Origin: Hydrogenophaga taeniospiralis CCUG 15921
GTDB taxonomy: Bacteria > Pseudomonadota > Gammaproteobacteria > Burkholderiales > Burkholderiaceae_C
Assembly (NCBI RefSeq): GCF_001592305.1
Contig: NZ_BCWR01000022.1
Coordinates: 38,512-102,511 of the forward strand
DNA: 64,000 nt
Direction: 5' to 3'
Each line of letters starts with the position of its first letter. The stretch's first letter is position 1. Shown piece after piece: positions 27,355 to 36,434 of this stretch. A model generated the notes under the pieces. The model ran no database searches. It saw only the letters and a list, made by a program, of their open reading frames with translations, and had not been told where the DNA came from. The position numbers were made by a program, and so were the translations under genes.

Positions 27355-28472
27355 TGGACTCGGGCGCCGGTGAAACGCGTGACCTTCTGGCCCGGCGACA
27401 ACACGTGCACCCCGGCGGCCACCACCTCGTCGCCCGGCTTCAGGCCGGCCGCGATCACCACCTCGTTGCCATCGGCACCGGCCACCGCCACCGGGCGCAC
27501 CCGCACCGTGCTGCTGGCGGCGTCAAACAGCCACACCGCGCTGCCCTGTTTGTCGCCTTCGGTGGAGCGCATCAGCGCGCTGGTCGGCAGCTTGATGGCC
27601 GCCGGCGCCGGGCCCTGCCCGCTGGCGGCCAGCGTCACGTGGGCGGTGGCACCCAGCGGCGCCTGCGCGTCGGCCGGCAGCGAGAGCTTGACCTGGTAGG
27701 TACGGGTGGCCGGGTCGGCGCTGGCCGCCACTTCGCGCACCTCGGCGGTCAGCGTGGCGTCGGCCGGGGCCGCGCCGGTTGCTGCCGAACGCCACAGGCG
27801 CACCTGCGCGGTCTGGCCGCGGCGCACCTGCGCCAACTGGTCTTCGGGCACGGCGAACACCACGTCGCGGGCGCCGTCGCGCGCGATGCGCACCACCGGC
27901 GCGCCCGCGGCCACCACCTGGCCGGCCTCGGCCTCCACCGCCACCACCACGCCAGCGCCATCGGCCAGCAGCCGGGCGTACCCGGCCTGGTTGCCCTGCA
28001 CCGCGCCCTGGGCCCGGGCCTGGCGCAGGCTGGCCTCGGCCGCCTGCAGCGTGGCCTGGCGGCGCTCGATTTCCGCGCCACTCACAAAACCCTGCGCCTT
28101 CAGATCGGTGAACCGCTTCAGATCGGCCGCCGCCAGATCGCGCTGGGTCTGCGCCGCGCTCACCTGCGCCTGGGCCGCCTGGCTGGCCAGCGCCAGGTCG
28201 CTCGCATCCAGCTGGGCCAGCAACTGACCGGCCTGCACCCGTTGCCCGACCTCGGCCGGGCGCTGCACCAGCTTGCCCCCCACCCGGAAGCCCAGCCGCG
28301 ACTCCACCCGCGCCTTGACTTCACCCGCGTACTCGCTGCGGGCGTTCACCACACCCGCGCTGACGGTCATCAATTTGACGGAACGGATGGGTGCCTGCGG
28401 CGCCTCGGGCCGCGAACAGGCCGACAGCACCAGGGCTGCGGTCACGATGAGGGCAAAGTGCGGTGTTTTCAT
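27351..28472 (-). CDS. RND periplasmic adaptor lipoprotein
   Basis: A 373-residue membrane fusion protein. The N-terminus has a lipobox (ALVLSACS), so it is likely lipid-anchored in the inner membrane. It has the usual order: barrel-sandwich hybrid halves (VGGKLVQRPAEVGQRVQAGQLLAQLD), a helical hairpin rich in Ala/Gln (about 95-150), beta-barrel and membrane-proximal domains. It bridges the RND pump to an outer membrane channel. First gene of a two-gene operon; the upstream gap holds a TetR-type operator. Confidence 0.92.
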   Translation of the reverse strand: MKTPHFALIVTAALVLSACSRPEAPQAPIRSVKLMTVSAGVVNARSEYAGEVKARVESRLGFRVGGKLVQRPAEVGQRVQAGQLLAQLDASDLALASQAAQAQVSAAQTQRDLAAADLKRFTDLKAQGFVSGAEIERRQATLQAAEASLRQARAQGAVQGNQAGYARLLADGAGVVVAVEAEAGQVVAAGAPVVRIARDGARDVVFAVPEDQLAQVRRGQTAQVRLWRSAATGAAPADATLTAEVREVAASADPATRTYQVKLSLPADAQAPLGATAHVTLAASGQGPAPAAIKLPTSALMRSTEGDKQGSAVWLFDAASSTVRVRPVAVAGADGNEVVIAAGLKPGDEVVAAGVHVLSPGQKVTRFTGARVQ

Positions 28473-28552
28473 GGTCGGACTGGGCGTGCGAAGGTGGAAC
28501 TGGCCGGTGAACTGCGGGGAAAACGGGCGGCCGAATACACGGCCTGGCCCGG

Positions 28553-28580
28553 ATTCTACTAATGACTGACCGGTTAGTAA
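28553..28580 (-). promoter_or_regulatory. TetR-type operator overlapping the RND promoter
   Basis: ACTGACCGGTTAGT (28565-28578) is palindromic with one mismatch, and outer TACTAA / TTAGTA arms (28557-28562, 28574-28579) extend the symmetry. On the minus strand a weak -35 (TTACTA) and a good -10 (TAGAAT, 28553-28558) with a 16-bp spacer would place the operator inside the promoter. Such sequences are typical of TetR/AcrR repressors of RND pumps, but no such gene is in the window. Confidence 0.6.
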
Positions 28581-28718
28581 TAAAAATTGTAGTTCAATGC
28601 AGGGGCTCTCGCACCCCCTTCGGGCCCGCCACGATGCCCGAAACAGGTCTTCTGTGAAATAAACCGCTGCTCAATCCTGCAACGCCACCGTCTTCCCCAG
28701 GCGGCACACTCCGAATCC

Positions 28719-29651
28719 ATGTCTCCTTCCCACCCGGTCAGCCCCACGCCCTCCCCGACGCCCCCCACCACCAGCGAGGTCGCCCCGCTGACCGCCGGCG
28801 TGGGGCACTACGAAAACTTCCCCGTGGCGTCGTGGCTGTGCCCGCCGCGCCTGCGCCCGGCCGTGATGGCGATCTACCACTTCGCCCGCACGGCCGACGA
28901 CCTCGCCGACGAGGGCGACGCCAGCGCGGAGCAGCGCCTGGCCGAGCTGGCAGCGTTCCGACAGGCGCTCGATGCCTGTCTGGCCGCCCCGTCGGGCGCC
29001 CCCACCAACGGGCGCTGGCCCCACATCTTCGGCCCGCTGGGCCGGGCGATGCGCGAACACGCCCTGCCCGGCGCGCTGCTGCACGACCTGATCAGCGCGT
29101 TTGAGCAGGATGTGCGCCACACCGCCAGCGGCCACCGCTACGCCAGCACCGCCGAGCTGCTCGACTACTGCCGCCTCTCGGCCAACCCGGTGGGCCGCCT
29201 GCTGCTGCACCTCTACGGCATCAGCGACCCAGCCTCGCTGCAGCACAGCGACCAGATATGCAGCGCCCTGCAGCTCATCAACTTCTGGCAGGACCTGAGC
29301 GTGGACCTGCCGCGCGGGCGCCACTACCTGCCGGCCGACGCTCTGCAGCGCCATGCGCTGGGCATCGAGGATTTCCTGCCCGGCGCAGCGGCCGCAGCGC
29401 AAGGCAGCCCCTGCGCGCAACAGGCGCTGGTCAGCGAACTCTGCGCCCAGGCCCGTGGGCTGATGCAGATGGGAGCCCCGCTGGTGCACCGCGTGCCCGG
29501 GCGCGCCGGCTGGGAGCTGCGCCTGGTGGTGCAAGGCGGCCTGCGCATCCTGGACGCCATCGCCGAGCGGGAGTACCGCAGCTGGCAGACCCGCCCCAAG
29601 CTGGGCCGCGCCGACCTGCCCCGGTTGATCTGGCGCGCTTTGTGGATGTAA
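28719..29651 (+). CDS. hpnC: Squalene synthase HpnC (hydroxysqualene synthase)
   Basis: A 310-residue trans-isoprenyl diphosphate synthase of the squalene/phytoene synthase family. In the HpnCDE route HpnD makes presqualene diphosphate, HpnC converts it to hydroxysqualene and HpnE reduces that to squalene. Here the Asp-rich motifs are ARTADDLADEGD (about 60-71) and FWQDLSVD, and the N-terminus GHYENFPVASWL is HpnC-like. A Pro/Ser-rich leader of about 25 residues is unusual, and no ribosome site is evident. hpnD and hpnE lie 4.4 kb downstream on the same strand, after two RND genes. No squalene-hopene cyclase gene is in the window. Confidence 0.9.
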   Translation: MSPSHPVSPTPSPTPPTTSEVAPLTAGVGHYENFPVASWLCPPRLRPAVMAIYHFARTADDLADEGDASAEQRLAELAAFRQALDACLAAPSGAPTNGRWPHIFGPLGRAMREHALPGALLHDLISAFEQDVRHTASGHRYASTAELLDYCRLSANPVGRLLLHLYGISDPASLQHSDQICSALQLINFWQDLSVDLPRGRHYLPADALQRHALGIEDFLPGAAAAAQGSPCAQQALVSELCAQARGLMQMGAPLVHRVPGRAGWELRLVVQGGLRILDAIAEREYRSWQTRPKLGRADLPRLIWRALWM

Positions 29652-29719
29652 AAACCACCCTTTTTGGCCCGCGCCGCGCCCCTCACTCCCCCACAAAAAT
29701 GATCCCTCAGGAAGCCACC

Positions 29720-30841
29720 ATGCCCGCCAGCACCACCCACCCCACCCCTCTGCACCACGCGCCGGCCCTGGCCGCGCTGCTGCTGGGCCTGGCCTGTGCC
29801 AGCGCCCTTGCCCAGGGCAGCACCCCGGCCCCGGCCAACTCTCCCGCCCCGTCGGCACCGGCGCGCGCCCGGGTGGACGTGGCCCGGCTCGACAGCGTGT
29901 GGCTGCGGCCCGAGCGCGAAGCACCGGCCAGCGTGGTGGCGCGCAACGAATCGCGGCTCGCGGCCGAAGTCGCTGGCACGCTGCAGCGCTGGACCGCCGA
30001 CGTGGGCGCGCAGGTCGCGCGCGGGCAGGTGCTGGCGCAGATCGACCCGGTGGACCACCAGTTGGCCGTGCAGCGCGCCCAGGCCGCGCTGGACGCCTCC
30101 ACCGCACGGCTGAAACTGGCCCAGGCGCAGTTGCAACGCTCGCGCGAGCTGGTGGCGCAGGGCTTTTTCTCGCAGGAAGCGCTGGCCCAACGCGAAACCG
30201 AGGTCGCGCTGGTGCAGACCGAGGTCAGCGCCAACCGCGCCCAGCTCGCCACCGCGCAGCGCCAGCGGGCCAAGACCACGCTGCGCGCGCCGTTCGCGGG
30301 CAGCGTGAAGGAGCGGCTGGCGCAGACTGGCGAAGCGGTCTCGCCCGGCAGCGTGCTGTATGTGCTGAGCGAATCGGGCGCGGCCGAACTGCAGGCCACG
30401 CTCAGCCCGGCCGACGTGCCCGGGCTGCGCGCGGCCAAGGCCCTGCGCTTCGAGGCACAGGGGCAGCAGCACGCGGCGCGGCTGCTGCGCGTAGGCAGCA
30501 CCCTCAGCGCGTCGGCCCGCACGCAGACCGCGCGCCTGGCCTTCGAGCCCGGCGCCGCCGCGCCCGCGGCGGGCACCAGCGGCACCCTGCGCTGGCAGGA
30601 AGAGCAGCCCCATCTGCCACCGGCCCTCATGGTGCGCCGCGGTTCCGTGCAGGGGGTGTTCGTGCAGCAGGGCACGGGTGCCCAGGCCAGCGCGCGCTTC
30701 GTGCCGCTGCCCGGTGCCCAGGAAGGCCGCGCCAGCGCGGTCGCCCTGAACCCCGACACGCCAGTGATCGTGCGTGGCCAGGCCGCGCTGCAGCACGGCC
30801 AGCCGATCGAGCCGCAGGCGGCCAGCGGCGCGCCGAAATGA
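29720..30841 (+). CDS. RND periplasmic adaptor, second system
   Basis: A 373-residue membrane fusion protein with a signal peptide (about 1-35, ending SALAQ) and a Pro/Ala-rich linker. The body has the usual barrel-sandwich halves (VGAQVARGQVLAQIDPVDHQ; LRAPFAGSVKERLAQTGEAV) around a helical hairpin. The ATG at 29720 is preferred to 29699 because AGGAAG lies 5 bases before it. It has no lipobox, unlike the first adaptor. It sits 68 bp after hpnC and 13 bp before its RND partner. This arrangement inserts the pump into the squalene gene run. Confidence 0.9.
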   Translation: MPASTTHPTPLHHAPALAALLLGLACASALAQGSTPAPANSPAPSAPARARVDVARLDSVWLRPEREAPASVVARNESRLAAEVAGTLQRWTADVGAQVARGQVLAQIDPVDHQLAVQRAQAALDASTARLKLAQAQLQRSRELVAQGFFSQEALAQRETEVALVQTEVSANRAQLATAQRQRAKTTLRAPFAGSVKERLAQTGEAVSPGSVLYVLSESGAAELQATLSPADVPGLRAAKALRFEAQGQQHAARLLRVGSTLSASARTQTARLAFEPGAAAPAAGTSGTLRWQEEQPHLPPALMVRRGSVQGVFVQQGTGAQASARFVPLPGAQEGRASAVALNPDTPVIVRGQAALQHGQPIEPQAASGAPK

Positions 30842-30854
30842 GCCGGGGCGCCCC

Positions 30855-33800
30855 ATGAACTTCCTGCGCTCCCTCTTCACCAACCACCCGCTGGCCAACA
30901 TCGCCTTCGTGGTCGTGCTGCTGCTCGGGCTGGTCAGCTACAACACCATGCCCCGCGAGCAGGACCCGGAGATCAACTTCAACTGGGTCAGCGTCTCGGC
31001 CGTGCTGCCCGGCGCCAGCGCCGAAGAGGTGGAACGCCTGGTCACCAACCCGCTGGAAGACGGCATCAAGGGCGTGGCCGACGTGCGCTTCGTGGTCTCC
31101 AACTCGCGCGAGAACATCGCCAGCCTGCTGGTGCGCTTTCGCGAGGTCAACGAACGCACCTTCGACAAGCGCATGGCCGACCTGCGGCGCGAAATCCAGA
31201 ACAAGGCGTCGAGCGAGCTGCCGCGCGAGGCCAAGGACCCGATGATCCTGGAGATCACCACCAGCAACGGCTTCCCCACCGCCGCGCTGATGCTGACCGG
31301 CCAGGCCGACGACGAGACCCTGCGCCTGAACGCGCGGCGCATCAAGGGCGATCTGGAGCGCATCGCCGGCGTGGACCAGGTCTACGCCTCCGGGCTGCGC
31401 GAGCCCGAACTGCTCGTGAGCCCGAACGCCCAGGCGCTCGCCGCGCGCGGCCTGCTCGCCTCCGACGTGGCCGACGCGGTGTCGGCTTGGTGGCGCGACA
31501 CCTCCGGCGGCACGCTCAAGACGCGCAACGGCGCCTGGTCCATCAGCGTCAAGGGCGTGCTCACCGACCCGCAGGCGCTCGTTGGCCTGCCCGTGGTCTC
31601 GGCCACGCGCCCCGGCGTCTCGGCCCGGCTGGGCGAGGTCGCGCGCATCGAGCGCGCGCGCGCACCGGCCGCGCAGTACGCCGCCACCGAGGGGCACCAC
31701 GCGGTGTCGCTCGCGGTCACCAAGAAGTCGCGCACCAACACGTTGGAACTGGTGGACCGGCTCAAGGCCTTCATCGAAGCCCAGAACCCGGTGCTCGCCG
31801 CCTCCGGCCTGCAGTTGGCGCTGACCGACGACCAGACCGTGCCCACGCGCGAGGCCATCGGCGTGATGCAGACCAACGCGCTGTACGGCGTGATCATGGT
31901 GCTGGCCGTGTGCTGGCTGTTCCTGGGCTGGCGCATCGGTGTGCTGGTGGCCGCGGGCATCCCGTTTTCGCTCATGGGCACTTTCGCCGTGCTCGACGCC
32001 CTGGGCCACACGGTCAATGTCTCGGTGCTGCTGGGTGTGGTGATCGCGCTGGGCATGCTGGTGGACGACGCGGTGGTGGTGGTCGAATCCATCTACTACC
32101 GCATGCAGCGCGGCCAGGAGGCCCTGAGCGCCAGCCTGGACGCGATTGTTGAAGTGTGGAAACCGGTGGTGGCCTCGGTGGCCACCACCATGGCGGCGTT
32201 TCTGCCGCTCATGCTGCTACCCGGCATCGTGGGCAAATTCATGTTCGTGATCCCCTTCGTGGTCACGCTGGCGCTGCTGATCTCGCTGGTTGAGGCGTTC
32301 TGGATGATGCCGGTCCACGTGAGCGCCATCGGCCTGCGCTTTGACCAGCGCTCGCGCGTGCAGGCCTGGCGCGAACGCTTCAACCGCGGCATCCGCCTGC
32401 GCTATGGCCAGGCGCTGGCATACGTGCTGCGCCGCCCCAGGCGCTTCGCGCTGCTCAGCACCGCGGCCGTGGTGGCGGCGGTGGTGCTGCTCGTCGTCGG
32501 CGTGATCCGGGTGCAGTTCTTCGCCTTCGACCCGATCCGCGCGTTCTACGTCAACGTGGACATGCCCCAGACCGCGTCGCTGGAGGACACGCTGGCCGAG
32601 ACCCAGCGCGTGGAGGCCGTGGTGCGCCAGCAGCTGCGCAGCGTCGGGCCAGAGGGTGAAGCGCGCGCCGTGACCTCCGTCGCCGGGCTCAAGTTCACCG
32701 ACACCGAACCGGTCTACGGCGATGTCTATGGCCAGGTGTTCGTCTCGCTCAACCCGCGCACCGACGACGCGCGCGAGGTCACCGAGGTGGTCGACGGCAT
32801 GCGCCAGACCATCGAGGGCATGGGCGGCCCGGGCCGCAAGAGCTTCACCGTGCTCGCGGGTGGCCCGCCCGCGGGCAAGGCCATCAGTGTGAAGGTGCGC
32901 GCGGACGACTTCGAGCAGATCCAGCGCGCGGCCGATGCGCTCAAAACCATCGTGGCGGCCATACCCGGCGCCAAGGACGTGCAGGACGACAACCAGCCCG
33001 GCCGCGCCCAGCTGCAGCTGCGGCTGGACCACGACGCCGTGCGCGACGCCGGCCTGAACGCTGCCCAGGTGGCGCGCCTGGTGCGCCTGGCGGTGGACGG
33101 CGAGGTGGTGGCCTTCACCCGCATCGAAGGCGACAAGATCGAGCTGCGCGTGCGCTCCGACCAGGCCCTGCGCGATGGCGAGCAGTTGCGCACCGACCCG
33201 GCCAGCCTGCTGGACGAGCCGGTCGCCCTGCCCAACGGCCAGACCACGCGGCTGGGCGCGCTGGTGCAGGTCCAGGTCGAGCCCGGGCGGGGCTTCATCC
33301 GCCACTACAACCTGCGCCGCACCATCACGGTCGAGGCCAACCTCGACAAGGAGATCACCGACACCAAGGTGGCCAACGACGCCATCAAGGCCGGCTGGGA
33401 AGCCATCCGCGTGCAGCACCCGGGGGTGGATCTGGACTTCTCGGGCGAGCTCGAAGACATCGAAGAGAGCCTGGCCGCCATGCAGGTGCTGTTCCTGCTG
33501 GGGCTGGGCCTGATCTACCTGATCCTGGCGGCGCAGTTCAAGAGCTACTGGCAGCCGCTCATGATCCTGGTGACCGTGCCGCTGGCCTTCACCGGCGTGG
33601 CCTACGGGCTGGCCATCTCGAACAACCCGCTCTCGCTCTACACGCTCTACGGCGTGATCGCGCTCACCGGCATCGCGGTGAACTCGGCCATCGTGCTGAT
33701 CGACGCGGCCAACGACCGCCTGGAGCGCGGCATGAGCACCATCCACGCCATCGTGCAGGCGGCGCGCCGCCGGGTGGTGCCCATTCTGATCACCACCACG

Positions 33801-34019
33801 ACCACCATCGGCGGCCTGTTCTCGCTGGCCTTCGGCATTGGCGGCCACAGCCTGCTCTGGGGCCCGGTGGCGGCCAGCATCGTCTGGGGGCTGGCCTTCT
33901 CCACCGTGCTGACGCTGTTCGTGGTGCCCATGCTGTACCTGGCGTTCATGCGCGGGCGCGGCCGGGCGCACCAGCCGCAGCGCCGCCGGTGGTGGCGCCG
34001 GCGCACGGCCCCTGCATGA
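30855..34019 (+). CDS. RND efflux permease, second system
   Basis: A 1054-residue RND transporter with 12 membrane segments. The segment-4 acidic pair is in ALGMLVDDAVVVVESIYY, and the N-terminal TNHPLANIAFVVVLLLG and EQDPEINF are typical of the HAE1 branch. The ATG at 30855 follows a GGGG-rich stretch but no clear ribosome site. It ends 61 bp before hpnD. The protein is not HpnN-like, since it has a cognate adaptor and standard length; its location between hpnC and hpnD is the main hint to function. Confidence 0.92.
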   Translation: MNFLRSLFTNHPLANIAFVVVLLLGLVSYNTMPREQDPEINFNWVSVSAVLPGASAEEVERLVTNPLEDGIKGVADVRFVVSNSRENIASLLVRFREVNERTFDKRMADLRREIQNKASSELPREAKDPMILEITTSNGFPTAALMLTGQADDETLRLNARRIKGDLERIAGVDQVYASGLREPELLVSPNAQALAARGLLASDVADAVSAWWRDTSGGTLKTRNGAWSISVKGVLTDPQALVGLPVVSATRPGVSARLGEVARIERARAPAAQYAATEGHHAVSLAVTKKSRTNTLELVDRLKAFIEAQNPVLAASGLQLALTDDQTVPTREAIGVMQTNALYGVIMVLAVCWLFLGWRIGVLVAAGIPFSLMGTFAVLDALGHTVNVSVLLGVVIALGMLVDDAVVVVESIYYRMQRGQEALSASLDAIVEVWKPVVASVATTMAAFLPLMLLPGIVGKFMFVIPFVVTLALLISLVEAFWMMPVHVSAIGLRFDQRSRVQAWRERFNRGIRLRYGQALAYVLRRPRRFALLSTAAVVAAVVLLVVGVIRVQFFAFDPIRAFYVNVDMPQTASLEDTLAETQRVEAVVRQQLRSVGPEGEARAVTSVAGLKFTDTEPVYGDVYGQVFVSLNPRTDDAREVTEVVDGMRQTIEGMGGPGRKSFTVLAGGPPAGKAISVKVRADDFEQIQRAADALKTIVAAIPGAKDVQDDNQPGRAQLQLRLDHDAVRDAGLNAAQVARLVRLAVDGEVVAFTRIEGDKIELRVRSDQALRDGEQLRTDPASLLDEPVALPNGQTTRLGALVQVQVEPGRGFIRHYNLRRTITVEANLDKEITDTKVANDAIKAGWEAIRVQHPGVDLDFSGELEDIEESLAAMQVLFLLGLGLIYLILAAQFKSYWQPLMILVTVPLAFTGVAYGLAISNNPLSLYTLYGVIALTGIAVNSAIVLIDAANDRLERGMSTIHAIVQAARRRVVPILITTTTTIGGLFSLAFGIGGHSLLWGPVAASIVWGLAFSTVLTLFVVPMLYLAFMRGRGRAHQPQRRRWWRRRTAPA

Positions 34020-34080
34020 GCGCCGCCCGGCCGGAGCGATGGCGCGCCTGTTTACACTCAGGCAACCTTGCCCCGAGCCC

Positions 34081-34947
34081 ATGACCCCTCAAGACTACGT
34101 CCAGCAAAAAGCCGCTGCCTCGGGCAGCAGCTTCTATTACGCCTTCCTCTTCCTGCCGCCGGAGCGGCGCGCCGCGATCACGGCCTTCTACGCCTTCTGC
34201 CGCGAGGTGGACGACGTGGTTGACGAGGTGAGCGACCCGGGCGTGGCGCAGAACAAGCTGGTCTGGTGGCAGCACGAAGTGGCCCAGTCCTTTGCGGGCC
34301 AGGCCCAGCACCCGGTGATGCGCGCGCTGATGCCGCTGGCTGCGGACTTCGGCATCGAAGCCCGCCACCTGCTCGCCGTCATCGACGGCTGCCAGATGGA
34401 CCTGGACCAGAACCGCTACCTCGACTTCGCCAACCTGCAGCGCTACTGCCATTTGGTGGCCGGCGTGGTGGGAGAAGTCGCCGCCGGCATCTTTGGCCAG
34501 ACGCAGGCGCAGACCACCGCCTACGCGCACCAGCTCGGGCTGGCGTTCCAGCTCACCAACATCATCCGCGACGTGGGCGAAGACGCGGCACGCGGGCGCA
34601 TCTACCTGCCCGTCAACGAACTGCAGCGCTTCGACGTGAAGGCGCACGAGCTGCTCAAGCGCGGCGCGGCGCCCGGCACCGACGTGGAAGACTTCCAGCG
34701 CCGCTTCCGCGCGCTGATGCAGTTCCAGTGCGAACGCGCCCTCAAGACCTACGACGACGCCCTGGCCCTGCTGCCCGAAGCCGACCGCCGTGCGCAGAAA
34801 CCGGGCTTGATGATGGCCAGCATCTACCGCACCCTGCTGCGGGAGATTGCCGCCGACCCGCTGCTGGTGCTGACCCAGCGCGTGAACCTGACGCCGCTGC
34901 GCAAGTTCTGGCTGGCGTGGAAGGTGCAAGCGCTGGGGCGCTTGTGA
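34081..34947 (+). CDS. hpnD: Presqualene diphosphate synthase HpnD
   Basis: A 288-residue squalene/phytoene synthase family enzyme condensing two farnesyl diphosphates to presqualene diphosphate. The two Asp-rich motifs are FCREVDDVVDEVSD (about 40-53) and TNIIRDVGEDAARGRIYLP (about 160-178), and CHLVAGVVGEVAAGIF is diagnostic. It is followed by hpnE after 31 bp. Phytoene synthase is the main alternative, but the adjacent hpnE and upstream hpnC make HpnD far more likely. Confidence 0.93.
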   Translation: MTPQDYVQQKAAASGSSFYYAFLFLPPERRAAITAFYAFCREVDDVVDEVSDPGVAQNKLVWWQHEVAQSFAGQAQHPVMRALMPLAADFGIEARHLLAVIDGCQMDLDQNRYLDFANLQRYCHLVAGVVGEVAAGIFGQTQAQTTAYAHQLGLAFQLTNIIRDVGEDAARGRIYLPVNELQRFDVKAHELLKRGAAPGTDVEDFQRRFRALMQFQCERALKTYDDALALLPEADRRAQKPGLMMASIYRTLLREIAADPLLVLTQRVNLTPLRKFWLAWKVQALGRL

Positions 34948-34978
34948 ACGTGGCCCCCACGCTCCGCCGCTGCGCGGG

Positions 34979-36358
34979 ATGCGCGAAGTGAAGCTGGCGA
35001 TCGTCGGCGCGGGCTGGGCCGGCTTGGCCGCCGCCGTGGCGGCGGCCGAAGCGGGCGTGGGCGTGACCGTGTTCGAAGCCAGCCGTGCGCTGGGTGGCCG
35101 GGCCCGGGCGCTGCAGGTACAGCGGCCCGACGGCGTGCCGCTCACGCTGGACAACGGACAACACATCCTGATCGGCGCCTACAGCCAGACCCTGGCGCTG
35201 ATGCAGCGCGTGGGCAACGATCCGGCGCAGGCGCTGCTGTGCCTTCCGCTGGCCCTGCCCTACCCCGACGGCAGCGGCCTGCAGACCCCCGCCTGGGCTG
35301 CGCGCTGGCCCGCGCCCCTCGATGCCCTGGCCGCCATCGCCACCGCGCGCGGCTGGCGCTGGAGCGAACGGCTGGCACTGATCCGTGCCTCGCTGGGCTG
35401 GCAGGCCACAGGCTTCGTCTGCGCGCCCTCACTGACCGTGGCCGCACTGTGCGCCCGGCTGCCCGCGCGCGTGATGGACGAGCTGATCGAACCGCTGTGC
35501 GTCTCGGCCCTGAACCTGCCGGCCCGCGACGCCAGCGCGCAGGTGTTCCTGCGGGTCATGCGCGACGCTTTGTTCGGCCGGGGCTTTGGCGGCTGGGCCG
35601 CGTCGAGCCTGCTGCTGCCGCGCACCGATCTCTGCACCCTGTTTCCGCAAGCCGCCGCGCGCTGGCTTCAGACGCGGCATGCGGCCACCGCCAGGATCAT
35701 CGAAGGCGCCCGCGTGCTGGGCCTGCACCACCAGGGGCCCGGCTGGCGCCTAAGCGGCCAGCGCCAGGGCGAGGCTTTCGACCAAACCTTTGACCACGTG
35801 ATCTGGGCCACCGCCGCCGGCCCGGCCGCGCAGGCCATGGCGCAGACCGCGGCGCACACGCCCGATGCCGACACCGCCGACCGGCTGCGCACCTGGGCCC
35901 ACGACGCCGCGGCGCTCGACTTCACCGCCATCACCACCGTCTACGCCTGGGCACCGGGCGCTCGCCTGGCCGCGCCCATGCTCGCGCTGCGCGCCGAGCC
36001 CGATGCCCACGCGGCCCCGGCCCAGTTCGTGTTCGACCGCGGCCAGCTCGCCCCGCAGGACCCGGCCGCGCAGGGCGTGCTGGCATTCGTGATCAGCGCC
36101 AGCGAGGGCGAGCGCGACGAGCTGCAGGCGCGCGTGTTGCAGCAGGCGGCGCGCCAGCTCGGTCTGGGCGGCCTGCAGCCGATCCAGACCGTGGTGGAAA
36201 AGCGCGCCACCTTCGCCTGCACCGCGGGCCTGCGGCGCCCGGCGCAAGCCATCGCGCCGGGCCTGTGGGCGGCCGGCGACTACGTGGACGGACCGTACCC
36301 GGCCACGCTGGAAGGCGCCGTGCGCAGCGGTCTGGCGGCGGTGGCGCGGGTCTTCTGA
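34979..36358 (+). CDS. hpnE: Hydroxysqualene dehydroxylase HpnE
   Basis: A 459-residue FAD-dependent amine-oxidase-like enzyme that reduces hydroxysqualene to squalene. The N-terminal dinucleotide site is IVGAGWAGLAAAVAAAEAG, followed by LGGRARAL; the C-terminal FAD-binding block is GLWAAGDYVDGPYPATLEGAVRSG. It closes the hpnCDE set and is 76 bp upstream of a Lon-like protease gene. Phytoene desaturase is the alternative family but less likely in this context. Confidence 0.92.
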   Translation: MREVKLAIVGAGWAGLAAAVAAAEAGVGVTVFEASRALGGRARALQVQRPDGVPLTLDNGQHILIGAYSQTLALMQRVGNDPAQALLCLPLALPYPDGSGLQTPAWAARWPAPLDALAAIATARGWRWSERLALIRASLGWQATGFVCAPSLTVAALCARLPARVMDELIEPLCVSALNLPARDASAQVFLRVMRDALFGRGFGGWAASSLLLPRTDLCTLFPQAAARWLQTRHAATARIIEGARVLGLHHQGPGWRLSGQRQGEAFDQTFDHVIWATAAGPAAQAMAQTAAHTPDADTADRLRTWAHDAAALDFTAITTVYAWAPGARLAAPMLALRAEPDAHAAPAQFVFDRGQLAPQDPAAQGVLAFVISASEGERDELQARVLQQAARQLGLGGLQPIQTVVEKRATFACTAGLRRPAQAIAPGLWAAGDYVDGPYPATLEGAVRSGLAAVARVF

Positions 36359-36434
36359 TACCGGTTTGACGCCTGGACTTGCGCGGCCCTCCAATCCGCG
36401 CATCATGAACACACTGAACCCGAGGGACCTGTTC

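Noticed and set aside
24142..27699. Very long frame opposite the first RND pump
   Set aside because: Composition is His/Gln-rich antisense of a membrane protein; the RND call is secure.
30855..34019. Second RND permease as the hopanoid transporter HpnN
   Set aside because: HpnN works without a standard adaptor and has different signatures; here a paired adaptor and HAE1-type motifs are present.
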